NCBI RefSeq assembly: GCF_002209535.1
Contig: NZ_NJIG01000027.1
Location: 1 to 47,151 of the forward strand
Reading direction: 5' to 3'
Length of the DNA stretch: 47,151 nucleotides
Source of the DNA: Achromobacter marplatensis
GTDB lineage: Bacteria; Pseudomonadota; Gammaproteobacteria; Burkholderiales; Burkholderiaceae_B
Numbering within the stretch: the stretch's first letter is position 1; every line of letters begins with the position of its first letter. The notes under the pieces were generated by a model. It worked only from the letters and a program-made list of their open reading frames with translations. It did no database searches and was not told the DNA's origin. Below are positions 38,085-45,366 of the stretch, piece by piece. A program made the position numbers and the translations under genes.

Positions 38085-38363
38085 ATGGACACCAAGATCT
38101 ACCTCACGCTGTGGGCGGTACTGGCATTTGTCTGCTGGCTCGTGGTGGCCGGCGGCGCGATGTTGGCGGTGTTTGCCACTTCCATTAAGGACACGACCCT
38201 GGAGCGCGTTGGCCTGGCTGCCATCTGCATGACCGCGACCGGCGCGGCGTGCCGCGTCTTCGTGGCCGGCTGGGCCAGCGCGGGCGACGCAGCACTCGCG
38301 GCGTCAGCCGCCCTCTATGTGGCCGCAGTGACCGTCAAGCACATCAGGAAACCGAGACAATGA
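38085..38363 (+). CDS. second holin-like/antiholin membrane protein
   Basis: 92 residues (MDTKIYLTLWAVLAFVCWLV) with three helices (ending VFAT; ERVGLAAICMTATGAACRVF; ALAASAALYVAAVTV) and a basic end KHIRKPRQ. Two adjacent small membrane proteins before an endolysin suggest a holin/antiholin pair; which is which cannot be read from sequence. Confidence 0.7.
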   Translation: MDTKIYLTLWAVLAFVCWLVVAGGAMLAVFATSIKDTTLERVGLAAICMTATGAACRVFVAGWASAGDAALAASAALYVAAVTVKHIRKPRQ

Positions 38364-38836
38364 ATCTCTCCGAGATCATCAAGGCAGGTATCAAACCCGC
38401 GCTAGCGCTGCTGCCCGCGAAGATGGACACGCCGGCCGCGCGCGTGATGCTGCTTGCCATCGGGTTGCAGGAAAGTCGATTCGTCCATCGGCGCCAGATC
38501 GGCGGCCCAGCGCGCGGCTTCTGGCAGTTCGAGAAGGGCGGCGGGGTACTTGGCGTGCTGACGCACCCATCCAGCCGCGACGCCGCGCACAACCTGTGCG
38601 CTGTCCGCAACGTGGCCCCGCTGTCCGCTTCCGTCTACGCCGCGCTGGAAACGGACGATGTGTTGGCCGCCGGCTTCGCGCGCCTGCTCTTGTGGACGGA
38701 CCCTTGGCGCTTGCCAACGCCCGGTGATGCCGACGGCGCGTGGGACTTGTACTTGCGCACCTGGCGCCCCGGCAAACCGCACCCGCAAACCTGGCCGGGC
38801 CTCTACCACCAGGCCGTCGTCGAGGTGGCACCATGA
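38360..38836 (+). CDS. lysozyme-like endolysin
   Basis: The 158-residue protein (MNLSEIIKAGIKPALALLPA) has the transglycosylase pattern: Glu38 in GLQESRFVHR, then IGGPARGFWQFEKGGGV and a late helix ALETDDVLAAGFARLLLWTD. No signal peptide, so it depends on the holin. It overlaps the preceding gene by ATGA and Rz by 4 bases. Confidence 0.82.
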   Translation: MNLSEIIKAGIKPALALLPAKMDTPAARVMLLAIGLQESRFVHRRQIGGPARGFWQFEKGGGVLGVLTHPSSRDAAHNLCAVRNVAPLSASVYAALETDDVLAAGFARLLLWTDPWRLPTPGDADGAWDLYLRTWRPGKPHPQTWPGLYHQAVVEVAP

Positions 38837-39300
38837 CCCCGCTGCTGCGCGCCGTGCTGCCATACCTGATTGGTGCTGCCCTGGTGGTGAGCGCCGTGCT
38901 GGGCGTGCGCTGGTACGGCTCCAGCCAATACCAGGCCGGGGCCGATGCTAAGCAGGCCGAAATCGAAAAGCGCCAGGCGGCCATCGAGCGCGCATGGCAG
39001 GAGGAAAGGGATCGTGCTGATGCCAAACACCGCGGCGCCGTGCTGGCGCGTGAGGCTGCTGAAAAGACTGTTGCTGCTCAGCGTGGCCGGATTGACGGGC
39101 TGCTGCGCCAGCTTGCCCAGCGGCGCGCCGAAGCTGCCAGCGACAGCGGCGGACGTGATGCAACCGGCCCCGACTGGATCGGAATTATTGGGTCGTGTGT
39201 CGGAAGATATGAGCAGCTGGGAAAAGAGGCTGCTCGATGGGCTGACCAAGTAAATGGCCTGCAGGGCTATATAAAAGCTCTACAGGCTCGGCATCAATAG
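38833..39300 (+). CDS. rz: Rz-type inner-membrane spanin
   Basis: The 155-residue protein has one N-terminal TM (LLRAVLPYLIGAALVVSAVL) and a long periplasmic coiled coil (AKQAEIEKRQAAIERAWQEE; AAEKTVAAQRGRIDGLLRQL). It should pair with the embedded Rz1 to fuse inner and outer membranes at lysis. Its last 7 bases overlap the convergent hydrolase gene. Confidence 0.85.
   Translation: MTPLLRAVLPYLIGAALVVSAVLGVRWYGSSQYQAGADAKQAEIEKRQAAIERAWQEERDRADAKHRGAVLAREAAEKTVAAQRGRIDGLLRQLAQRRAEAASDSGGRDATGPDWIGIIGSCVGRYEQLGKEAARWADQVNGLQGYIKALQARHQ
39020..39253 (+). CDS. rz1: Rz1-type outer-membrane lipoprotein spanin, embedded in Rz
   Basis: A +1-frame gene wholly inside Rz; 77 residues (MPNTAAPCWRVRLLKRLLLL). 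Lipobox LTGC with Cys at residue 28, followed by a Pro-containing linker and helix (SEDMSSWEKRLLDGLTK). A fully embedded Rz1 is the lambda architecture. Confidence 0.82.
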   Translation: MPNTAAPCWRVRLLKRLLLLSVAGLTGCCASLPSGAPKLPATAADVMQPAPTGSELLGRVSEDMSSWEKRLLDGLTK

Positions 39301-40430
39301 GCGGGGCTGACAAATGCTGCCGAAGATACCTTCGATGCGGCGGTCTTGTAGATCGGATCTTCCAAGTGTTCACGACACAACGTAGTAAGAGCGGCGCACG
39401 ATTCGTCAGCTCGGTTCAGCCTTTCGAGAACCAGTGCTTTTTCCCATAGGGCATCTCGCCGATAGGTGGGCACCTGGGCCAGCTCTTCTGCCACTTTTAG
39501 GGCCTGTGCATTGCGCTTGGCCTTGCGTGCCGAACGAAGCAGCAAGATCTTCAGGTCGTTCGGCATGGCGCCGTCTTGGTAGACCTTCCACAACAAATTG
39601 AAAGCGTGGGGGAAGAGTTTTTTTGTAATGAGGTCACCAGCCACCCCAGCTACGAATTTAGTCGCATGCTTGGTCGGAACGAAACGATCGATGTAGTCCG
39701 TGATCGCCTGGAAATCATAGGGCCGATTCAAAAAAAACTCAGAGAGTGCCGCATGGTCTTTGTAGCGCATGGCGTCAAGCACTGGGCGCGTGGGATGATC
39801 ATGTACCAAGCCCTCCAGAATTCCATCGAGAAGGCCGATTTGGTTTAGATCGTGAGCAGTGGCATGGCCCATCAAGGGGAGGAAATAGCAGTCAGGCATT
39901 TCCCCTCCGCCGAAGAACGAGACGGTTCCGTAGATGTCGCAAGGCGAGTTCATTCCTGCAATCACAACGTATTGGCAGCTCGGATCAGGAGAGATTGACG
40001 GGATCTCGCCGGCACGGTGCGCGATGTTCTCTGCGGAATAGCTCGCAAAGCAGTTCAAGCGAAGTTCTGGCCCGAACAAGATTGCTTTTTGGGCTCCCAA
40101 CATCGGGGCCATGTATGCGGCTCCCCATGCACCCATCGAACTGCCCATGCAGATGACCCTAGACGCGCGCGCCTCTTCGATGATTGAACGGAGCCGGATC
40201 ACCGTTCGATCCAGACCTTGAAGATCAGGAAGGCCATCGAGATACCAGTTTAGGTCTGCGGGATTGATATAGACGTTCGATACGTCTGCAGGCGTGGGAT
40301 ACCGATGAAACTTTCCAGCGCCTTTATTGCGGGAAGAAAAGTGGACGACAAGCGTGTCCGCGCCCGCTTTGATATCTGTAAGGATCGACATCGTGCCGAT
40401 TGCAGTCGCATGCAAGCCGTCTTTTGGCAT
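39294..40430 (-). CDS. serine-hydrolase-like protein with helical-repeat tail
   Basis: The 378-residue protein begins MPKDGLHATAIGTMSILTDI. The alpha/beta-hydrolase part (20-230) has LVVHFSSRNK, the nucleophile elbow MGSSMGAWG (Ser98), a likely acid in NSPCDIYG (Asp165) and His189 in LMGHATAHD. Residues 235-378 are helical repeats of TPR/SEL1 character (ALKVAEELAQVPTYRRDALW; RADESCAALTTLCREHLEDP). No signal peptide. Convergent with the lysis genes and lower in GC, it behaves like a lysogenic-conversion cargo gene. Related folds act as glycan esterases; altering host surface sugars is my inference. Confidence 0.65.
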   Translation of the reverse strand: MPKDGLHATAIGTMSILTDIKAGADTLVVHFSSRNKGAGKFHRYPTPADVSNVYINPADLNWYLDGLPDLQGLDRTVIRLRSIIEEARASRVICMGSSMGAWGAAYMAPMLGAQKAILFGPELRLNCFASYSAENIAHRAGEIPSISPDPSCQYVVIAGMNSPCDIYGTVSFFGGGEMPDCYFLPLMGHATAHDLNQIGLLDGILEGLVHDHPTRPVLDAMRYKDHAALSEFFLNRPYDFQAITDYIDRFVPTKHATKFVAGVAGDLITKKLFPHAFNLLWKVYQDGAMPNDLKILLLRSARKAKRNAQALKVAEELAQVPTYRRDALWEKALVLERLNRADESCAALTTLCREHLEDPIYKTAASKVSSAAFVSPAY

Positions 40431-40575
40431 TCCCTAACTCGGCATCCCCGCCGAGCCCTCCGGTAATGTTCAGGCTGTCATATGCCTGAATTTTTAGTTA
40501 CGTTTTGCTGAATCATAACCGGATGCGTGTTTTCAAGGAAGATTGTTTCAGTGGGTTGTCAGGGGTCGAGTACAC

Positions 40576-40647
40576 CTACCTAGGCGCCATCCCCTTGCGC
40601 AGCTTGTTGGGAGCTTCCATAAGATCCTGGGTGTCATAGTCTCGTTT
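40576..40647 (-). pseudogene. decayed 3' end of a paralogue of the 43096-43389 gene
   Basis: The minus strand encodes EPCVVKRDYDTQDLMEAPNK-LRKGMAPR-stop, matching EPCVQERDGMTASLMDAPDR-LRKGMAPR-stop of the gene at 43096-43389. Upstream of EPCV the likeness is lost and no start is present, so it is a remnant. Confidence 0.75.
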
Positions 40648-40775
40648 CACCACGCACGGCTCCGCGGCAGGCGTTCCAGCTGCTCGATCGGATTATTTCG
40701 CCCTCCGGGCTGGAATCCGGCACGTGACGGCCCAATTGGCGGCGTGCCAAGCTTGGCAGCGCTAGCGAGGCGCAT

Positions 40776-40801
40776 AAAAAAAAGCGCCCTCCGTGGGGCG
40801 C
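40776..40801 (-). terminator. rho-independent terminator of the minus-strand cargo operon
   Basis: Minus strand: GCGCCCC-ACGG-AGGGCGC followed by eight T (40783-40776). It ends transcription from the RMF-like, SOS and SRAP genes. Confidence 0.88.
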
Positions 40802-40906
40802 TTTGTTCGGCGATCAGTTCTAATTTTGTGCGACTTCTGGCGGGGCGTAGTGCACACCAAAACCAGGTGGCTTCCACGATTCGGTCTCGGCTACCCATCC
40901 TGCTTC

Positions 40907-41053
40907 CTATGCCTCGACACGTGCACTCCATGAACCTATCGGTTCCCCGGTGTGCCCGGGCATTTCGGCGGCTCGGTAGTAAGGGCAATCCCACAAGGTC
41001 AATCCGTCGCGGGCGGCTTGGGCGCCCAGCTTTTGGATGTCATCGCGGTGCAT
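40907..41053 (-). CDS. ribosome-modulation-factor-like protein (48 aa)
   Basis: The ATG at 41053 (MHRDDIQKLGAQAARDGLTL) has GGAGGG before it and is preferred over the frame's earlier ATG. The pattern helix-G-AQAARDGL-WDCPY ... IGSW matches RMF (helix, Ala-Gly, then Cys-Pro-Tyr and a Trp about 15-20 residues on). RMF dimerises and silences 70S ribosomes in stationary phase. The protein ends soon after the Trp, shorter than host RMF, so activity is uncertain. Confidence 0.6.
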   Translation of the reverse strand: MHRDDIQKLGAQAARDGLTLWDCPYYRAAEMPGHTGEPIGSWSARVEA

Positions 41054-41151
41054 TGCAGTACCCTCCAAAAGAGATGATCGGGAGGCTAGTATGGACCACA
41101 CCAAACGGCGTTTGCAATAGTGTTGCAGCACCTTCCGTCGTAGTCCGTGCG

Positions 41152-41460
41152 TCAGCTTTTCTCCCACTGCATCCACCACCCTTGGTAGTAACGCCGGCCG
41201 TCGATCTCTTCGAAGCCGCAGACCATCATGCCCCGGTCGGATGCAAAGGTCAGAAGCTCGGGCTGTAGCAAGTCGGGGATCTCGCCTTTCTGCGTGGCGC
41301 CGAATTTCTGTAATCCATCCATGGTCATGACGCGGATGTAGCGCTTAAGGTCTTCGCGCATGATCGAGTATATGCGGACCACACCAGTGATGGATGGGGC
41401 TGGATCGATTTCGCGGCGCTTCTCGCCGAGGTAGTGCGTGCGGGTAACGGTGCAGAGCAT
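41152..41460 (-). CDS. LexA-box-controlled hypothetical protein (102 aa)
   Basis: MLCTVTRTHYLGEKRREIDP, alpha/beta, soluble (GVVRIYSIMREDLKRYIRVM; MVCGFEEIDGRRYYQGWWMQ). The start lies 17 bases past a perfect LexA box, so it should be induced by DNA damage, along with prophage induction. No family is recognised. Confidence 0.65.
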   Translation of the reverse strand: MLCTVTRTHYLGEKRREIDPAPSITGVVRIYSIMREDLKRYIRVMTMDGLQKFGATQKGEIPDLLQPELLTFASDRGMMVCGFEEIDGRRYYQGWWMQWEKS

Positions 41461-41477
41461 GATTTGCTGCCAATATA

Positions 41478-41518
41478 CTGTATGGATAAACAGTATATTC
41501 CAGCTAAATCGGGGTCAC
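41478..41518 (-). promoter_or_regulatory. LexA box and promoter
   Basis: CTGTATGGATAAACAG (41478-41493) is a perfect CTGT-N8-ACAG box, within TACTG...CAGTA. On the minus strand a TATACT -10 (41497-41492) overlaps it, and TGACC lies 15 bases upstream. The block from box to TGACCCC is repeated almost exactly at 43401-43441. Confidence 0.82.
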
Positions 41519-42180
41519 TTCATCGGGGTAGCGATGAGCTTTTCAGAGGGGAAGGGGACGAGGAAGTCTCGGGTAGCTTCGGCTGGCGCGGTCAGCCAGT
41601 CGCCGTATGCGCCCTCGGGCAGAATGACGACCATACGTTTTTCCTTGCCCGCCTGGTGGTAGTCGCGGAACATCGGATCATCGTCCGCATTGATAGTCAG
41701 CATGGTGTAGCTCTCTTGGAGCTGGCCGGCTGAATCGCGCCAGCGATCCCAGAGCCCGGCGATGCCCAGCGGCGCGCCGTCCGCACGTGTGAACCGCGTG
41801 GCCACCGCGGCACCGGATCGCCAGTCGGGTTCAAAGATGGCGTCAGCTGGGATGATGCAATGCTGCGCCCGGCGCCAGGCGTTGCCGAAGGTGAACGACT
41901 TGGGCGCAGTCTCGCTGCGGGCGTTGAACGTCGACAGCTTGCCAGCCTTTTCCAACCCATCGGCCTTCGTCATGGCGCTGATCAGGCCCCAACGGCCCAC
42001 CACCGCCTCACGTTCCGGTACAGCCTCGTCGCCTGCGTCATGCTCGACCGGCCGGCGCACGAAGACGCCCTGGTAGCGAGGCCACATGTCGTACTTGCCG
42101 ATCGCGGCCGGCTTCTCGCGCACGCCGAATTTCTTCAGCAGCAGCTCAGCGTCCTTCAAAGTCTGGTAATGGCTGCACAT
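41515..42180 (-). CDS. SRAP (SOS-response-associated, YedK/HMCES-type) protein
   Basis: The 221-residue protein has catalytic Cys2 exposed after Met removal (MCSHYQTLKDAELLLKKFG). It also has STFNARSETAPKSFTF, the core HCIIPADAIFEPDW, and the late MFRDYHQAGKEKRMVVIL with a candidate His. SRAP proteins crosslink covalently to abasic sites in ssDNA and shield them. Its ribosome-binding sequence GGGAGGG is paired in a CCCTCC-ATCG-GGAGGG hairpin (42180-42200 region), so translation may be conditional. It may protect replicating phage DNA. Confidence 0.9.
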   Translation of the reverse strand: MCSHYQTLKDAELLLKKFGVREKPAAIGKYDMWPRYQGVFVRRPVEHDAGDEAVPEREAVVGRWGLISAMTKADGLEKAGKLSTFNARSETAPKSFTFGNAWRRAQHCIIPADAIFEPDWRSGAAVATRFTRADGAPLGIAGLWDRWRDSAGQLQESYTMLTINADDDPMFRDYHQAGKEKRMVVILPEGAYGDWLTAPAEATRDFLVPFPSEKLIATPMK

Positions 42181-42212
42181 GGAACCCTCCCGATGGAGGG
42201 GCCAGTATAGGA

Positions 42213-42359
42213 TCAGTCCGCGGTGATGGGCGACGGTCGGTGGCGCTGCTGGACGTGGGCCAAGTAGACCAGCGTCAGCGCTTCCAGCAGGCGCTTGTCG
42301 TCAGAGGAAAGCGTTTCGAACAGTTCGGGCGGGATGTTGGGGAAGGGCCAAGTGTGCAT
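42213..42359 (-). CDS. small protein upstream of the SRAP gene (48 aa)
   Basis: MHTWPFPNIPPELFETLSSD-DKRLLEALTLVYLAHVQQ... and ends SPITAD. A Pro-rich start and a good amphipathic helix. It stops 32 bases before the SRAP start and is likely co-transcribed. The frame stays open upstream without another ATG. Confidence 0.5.
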   Translation of the reverse strand: MHTWPFPNIPPELFETLSSDDKRLLEALTLVYLAHVQQRHRPSPITAD

Positions 42360-42550
42360 AGTCAGCACTCTATCGAGCCGGGCGCTGGCCGTCTCGCGTT
42401 CGGCACCAATCTCGGACCGATTCGTCCAACAATGTCGTTCCGCAATCGAAAATCGGTGTCTGATTCTAAAGGGAATTTTCAGCCCTAATTGTCTCCGTTT
42501 GCGGAACAGAAAACGGGCTCAAACCCGCATGGATGCTAGATTCCCCGACA

Positions 42551-42597
42551 GACTCATAATCCGTTGGTGCCGAGTTCGACTCTCGGGGGGCCTACCA
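42551..42597 (+). tRNA. 3' fragment of a CAU-anticodon tRNA
   Basis: Reads GACTCATAATCC (anticodon loop CTCATAA), variable loop, T-arm CCGAG-TTCGACT-CTCGG, acceptor strand GGGGCCT and ACCA. The 5' half is missing: the anticodon stem is already mismatched and no D-arm lies upstream. Such 3' halves mark attB/attP cores of integrated elements. The identity is tRNA-Met or tRNA-Ile2; it cannot be decided from the fragment. It is 2.9 kb from the integrase. Confidence 0.75.
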
Positions 42598-42604
42598 AAG
42601 AAAT

Positions 42605-42645
42605 CAAGGGGTTACGCCAATTCGGCGTAGCCCCTTGTTCTTTTT
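42605..42645 (+). terminator. terminator behind the tRNA fragment
   Basis: CAAGGGGTTACGCC-AATTC-GGCGTAGCCCCTTG (one G-T pair), then TTCTTTTT. A typical tRNA-gene terminator, here kept together with the fragment. Confidence 0.85.
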
Positions 42646-42753
42646 GAAATTGGCCCGCGCGTACAACTCCGCATGGTCTTCATGCCGCTGGAACTTTTGC
42701 ATCGGCGCGGGTTCTGATTTCTTCCTTGTAAGACACGCCAATAGAGTGCTCTG

Positions 42754-42996
42754 ATGAAATCTAAAGCCTTACCTGCTGCAGTGACGGATCCGCAGGCCTT
42801 CGAGGCGGAAGCCCAAGGATGGAACGGCACGGCCTCAATGGCTTCTACCGTTTCAACAATGTCTTCCCTTCAGCTGATGAAACACGCGTTGGCGAAACTC
42901 GAGAATTCGTCGGTTCATCAGACGCCAGAGAAAGTTGCCGCGATGCAGTATCTGATGAGCGCCATCAGCATGGTCAGCGTTGTCACATGCAGTTGA
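42754..42996 (+). CDS. hypothetical protein (80 aa)
   Basis: MKSKALPAAVTDPQAFEAEA ... with a helical end SLQLMKHALAKLENSSVHQT-PEKVAAMQYLMSAISMVSVV. Composition is protein-like, but there is no ribosome-binding sequence and it stands alone between minus-strand genes. Weak call. Confidence 0.35.
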   Translation: MKSKALPAAVTDPQAFEAEAQGWNGTASMASTVSTMSSLQLMKHALAKLENSSVHQTPEKVAAMQYLMSAISMVSVVTCS

Positions 42997-43095
42997 GCGG
43001 GGAAGTGGGCTGATAGGCTTGGCGACCCGCGGACGCCTTTGCAATAAACCTCCGCGGTCGAATGACGCTTGGGCGATGCTGCGCGCCCATTGCTC

Positions 43096-43389
43096 CTACC
43101 GAGGCGCCATCCCCTTTCTTAGCCTGTCCGGCGCGTCCATCAACGATGCTGTCATCCCGTCCCGCTCCTGGACACACGGCTCCTCCCGCAGACCTTTCAT
43201 GAAGTCGTCGTAGAGTTCGCCTGTCAGACCACTTGGCCGCTTCAGATCCGCGGACAATTGGTGGGCGCGTAGCAACACCGAGCGCAGCCGCTTGACCTCC
43301 CATAGCAATGAGATGACGTCGGCGTTCCAGGGCTGGCGCTCGCGGATGATGCGGAGGTCGGCGTGGGTAAGGGGGGCTTTGAACGGCAT
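43096..43389 (-). CDS. LexA-box-controlled phage protein (97 aa)
   Basis: Starts MPFKAPLTHADLRIIRERQP, then WNADVISLLWEVKRLRSVLL and the end LMDAPDRLRKGMAPR. Helical, soluble. I use the ATG at 43389 rather than 43401, which lies within the LexA box. Its last 28 codons are echoed by the remnant at 40576-40647, and its promoter block by that at 41478. Function unknown. Confidence 0.7.
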   Translation of the reverse strand: MPFKAPLTHADLRIIRERQPWNADVISLLWEVKRLRSVLLRAHQLSADLKRPSGLTGELYDDFMKGLREEPCVQERDGMTASLMDAPDRLRKGMAPR

Positions 43390-43400
43390 GGTGGAATACA

Positions 43401-43441
43401 CTGTTTATTTATCCAGTATATTCCACAAAAAACGGGGTCAA
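43401..43441 (-). promoter_or_regulatory. second LexA-like box and promoter
   Basis: CTGTTTATTTATCCAG (43401-43416) has one mismatch to CTGT-N8-ACAG. On the minus strand, TTGACC (43441-43436), 15 bases, TATACT (43420-43415). The transcript would begin only about 15-20 bases before the gene start. Confidence 0.65.
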
Positions 43442-43477
43442 ACCACCGCGCTGGGTAGCTGCCGCAAGGAGCTTCCG

Positions 43478-43531
43478 ATGGCAGGAAATCGCGAGTCAGG
43501 CCCGACTGACGCAAGCACAGCACCGCCCTAA
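43478..43531 (+). CDS. possible 17-residue leader peptide before the transporter
   Basis: MAGNRESGPTDASTAPP with a strong AAGGAG 6 bases upstream, ending 52 bases before the transporter start. It may be a translated leader or the trimmed end of a lost gene. Confidence 0.3.
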   Translation: MAGNRESGPTDASTAPP

Positions 43532-43583
43532 GCGTCTCCCCGCTGTCAGCCGTCCGTTGGCATTCGCGCAGTACGATTCGTCC

Positions 43584-44978
43584 ATGGCTAAACCCTCATC
43601 ACAGCAGGCCCTGCTTTGGGTCGTCGCTGCCTGCTTTTTCATGCAGACGCTGGACACCACGATCGTCAATACGGCGCTGCCCGCCATGGCGCGCAGCCTT
43701 GGCGAGGAGGCGCTTGCGCTGAAGCCTGTCGTGGTGGCGTACACCTTGACGATGGCCATGCTAACGCCGGCCTCGGGCTGGTTAGCCGACCGCTACGGCA
43801 CCCGGCGTGTGTACCTGGCGGCAATCCTGATATTCGCGATGGGGTCGGTGTTCTGCGCCATGGCGCAGACCTTGACGCAGTTGACCGTTGCCCGCGTGGT
43901 CCAGGGCGTGGGTGGGTCCATGCTGGTGCCGATCGGACGGTTGGCGGTGCTGCGTACGGTGCCGGGCGATCAGTACATTTCCGCATTGGCTTTTGTGTCG
44001 ATCGCGGGTCAGGTTGGTCCTATTTTTGGTCCCACTTTGGGTGGCCTGCTGGTCCAGGTGGCAAGCTGGCATTGGATCTTCATGATCAATGTGCCCATCG
44101 GAATTGCCGGTTTGTTAGCCGTGCGGAGATATTTGCCCGAGGATGCGCTGTCTGACGTGGCACCTTTCGATGTGCTGGGTTGCTCCTTGCTGTCCTTGTG
44201 CATGGTGTCGTTTTCACTCGGCCTGGACTTGCCCGCTGGCTCGGGGCGTATGGCGTGGTCGACGGGCCTGTTCGCACTTAGCGCGTTGACCGTGCTGCTT
44301 TACGTGATCCATGCGCGCAAACGTCAGAATCCGCTCTTCCAATTGCGCCTGTTTCGCGAGCCCAATTTCAGTGTAGGGCTGGTCGGAAATCTGGTGTGCC
44401 GCATCGGCAGTAGCGCGGTGCCGTTCTTGCTGCCGCTGTTGCTGCAACTGCAACTGGGCTATTCGCCGTTGCAGTCCGGACTGATGATGTTGCCTGCGGC
44501 GATTGCGGGCACGATCACCAAACCCTGGATCGCGCCGCTGGTTCGGCGCTACGGGTATGACACCTTTTTGCTGGTCAACACGGTATTGGTCGGTGCATCC
44601 ATTGTCTCGTTCGCGGCGATTTCGCCTGGGTGGCCGTTGGCGTTGCAGGTCGTCCAACTTGCTCTGTTCGGCGCGACCAATTCCATGCAGTTCGCGGCGA
44701 TGAATAGTGTGACCTTGAAGGGGTTGAGCAAGCGGGATGCCGCCAGTGGGAACAGCCTGTTTTCGATGATCCAGATGCTGGCCATCGGGTTGGGCGTGAC
44801 GATCGGAGGCGGGCTGGTCGGCATGTTCTCGGGTGAGGCCAACGCATCATTGGGGCGTGCGTTCACGCTGAGCTTCGTGTGCGTGGGCGTGATCACGCTC
44901 TTGTCGGGCTGGGTGTTCCGACGGTTGGATATGTCGCAGCTGGGACGTCCCGCAGACAATCGCCCGGCAGCCGGCTAG
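43584..44978 (+). CDS. MFS multidrug efflux transporter, DHA2 (EmrB/MdtD) type
   Basis: The 464-residue protein (start MAKPSSQQALLWVVAACFFM; the earlier TTG frame start lacks support) has about 14 hydrophobic helices. Motif D1-like QTLDTTIVNTALP lies in TM1, motif A GWLADRYGTRRVYL follows TM2, motif B-like ARVVQGVGGSMLVPIGR lies in TM4 and motif C-like GPIFGPTLGGLL in TM5. DHA2 pumps export drugs with protons. The gene looks chromosomal (GC-rich, host-like), and it is rare in phages. It could give lysogens drug tolerance; the substrate is unknown. Confidence 0.9.
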   Translation: MAKPSSQQALLWVVAACFFMQTLDTTIVNTALPAMARSLGEEALALKPVVVAYTLTMAMLTPASGWLADRYGTRRVYLAAILIFAMGSVFCAMAQTLTQLTVARVVQGVGGSMLVPIGRLAVLRTVPGDQYISALAFVSIAGQVGPIFGPTLGGLLVQVASWHWIFMINVPIGIAGLLAVRRYLPEDALSDVAPFDVLGCSLLSLCMVSFSLGLDLPAGSGRMAWSTGLFALSALTVLLYVIHARKRQNPLFQLRLFREPNFSVGLVGNLVCRIGSSAVPFLLPLLLQLQLGYSPLQSGLMMLPAAIAGTITKPWIAPLVRRYGYDTFLLVNTVLVGASIVSFAAISPGWPLALQVVQLALFGATNSMQFAAMNSVTLKGLSKRDAASGNSLFSMIQMLAIGLGVTIGGGLVGMFSGEANASLGRAFTLSFVCVGVITLLSGWVFRRLDMSQLGRPADNRPAAG

Positions 44979-45201
44979 GCATTTTGCCGTTCTGAATACT
45001 TCGCAGAAGCGGCGGCGGAAATGGAAGAGCGCCCCAGCTCTAGATGAGTCTGAGGCGCTCCTGCCCGGCTTCGCACGCGATGGGTGTCAGACAGCCCGGC
45101 AACTCAAATCTACTGCCGGGTCAGGGCCCTCACAATAGGGAAAACCCTGGAAAATTAGTGAGTTACAAGATTTTCGGGTATTTGAATTTGCCCCCGATTT
45201 G
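44979..45201. other. hairpin-rich intergenic stretch after the transporter
   Basis: No gene seen. It contains GAGCGCC/GGCGCTC (about 45028-45060) and CCCGGCA/TGCCGGG (about 45093-45117). Neither has a T-run, so they are not clear terminators. Bases 45235-45366, between the terminator and the truncated pilin-like frame, also hold no gene. Confidence 0.5.
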
Positions 45202-45234
45202 AACCCCTCGATGCTTGCGCACGAGGGGTTTTTT
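45202..45234 (+). terminator. rho-independent terminator downstream of the transporter
   Basis: AACCCCTCG ... CGAGGGGTT (perfect 9 bp, 11-base loop), then TTTT. It should end the transporter transcript. Confidence 0.85.
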
Positions 45235-45366
45235 CTTGCGACCGGGGCAGCTTTCACAAGTGTCAATGCACCCGTGTGCATTTTGCCCGCCTCGGCATCC
45301 GCGAATTGTTGCCTTTACCCGTCACGCCGACACTGCATCCCACATTCATTGCATCGGAGAGCGGAC

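Noticed and set aside
42604..42702. Minus-strand 32-codon frame MQKFQRHEDHAELYARANFK...
   Set aside because: Its end is made of the tRNA terminator hairpin and it lacks a ribosome-binding sequence. It could be the tail of a lost gene, but that cannot be shown.
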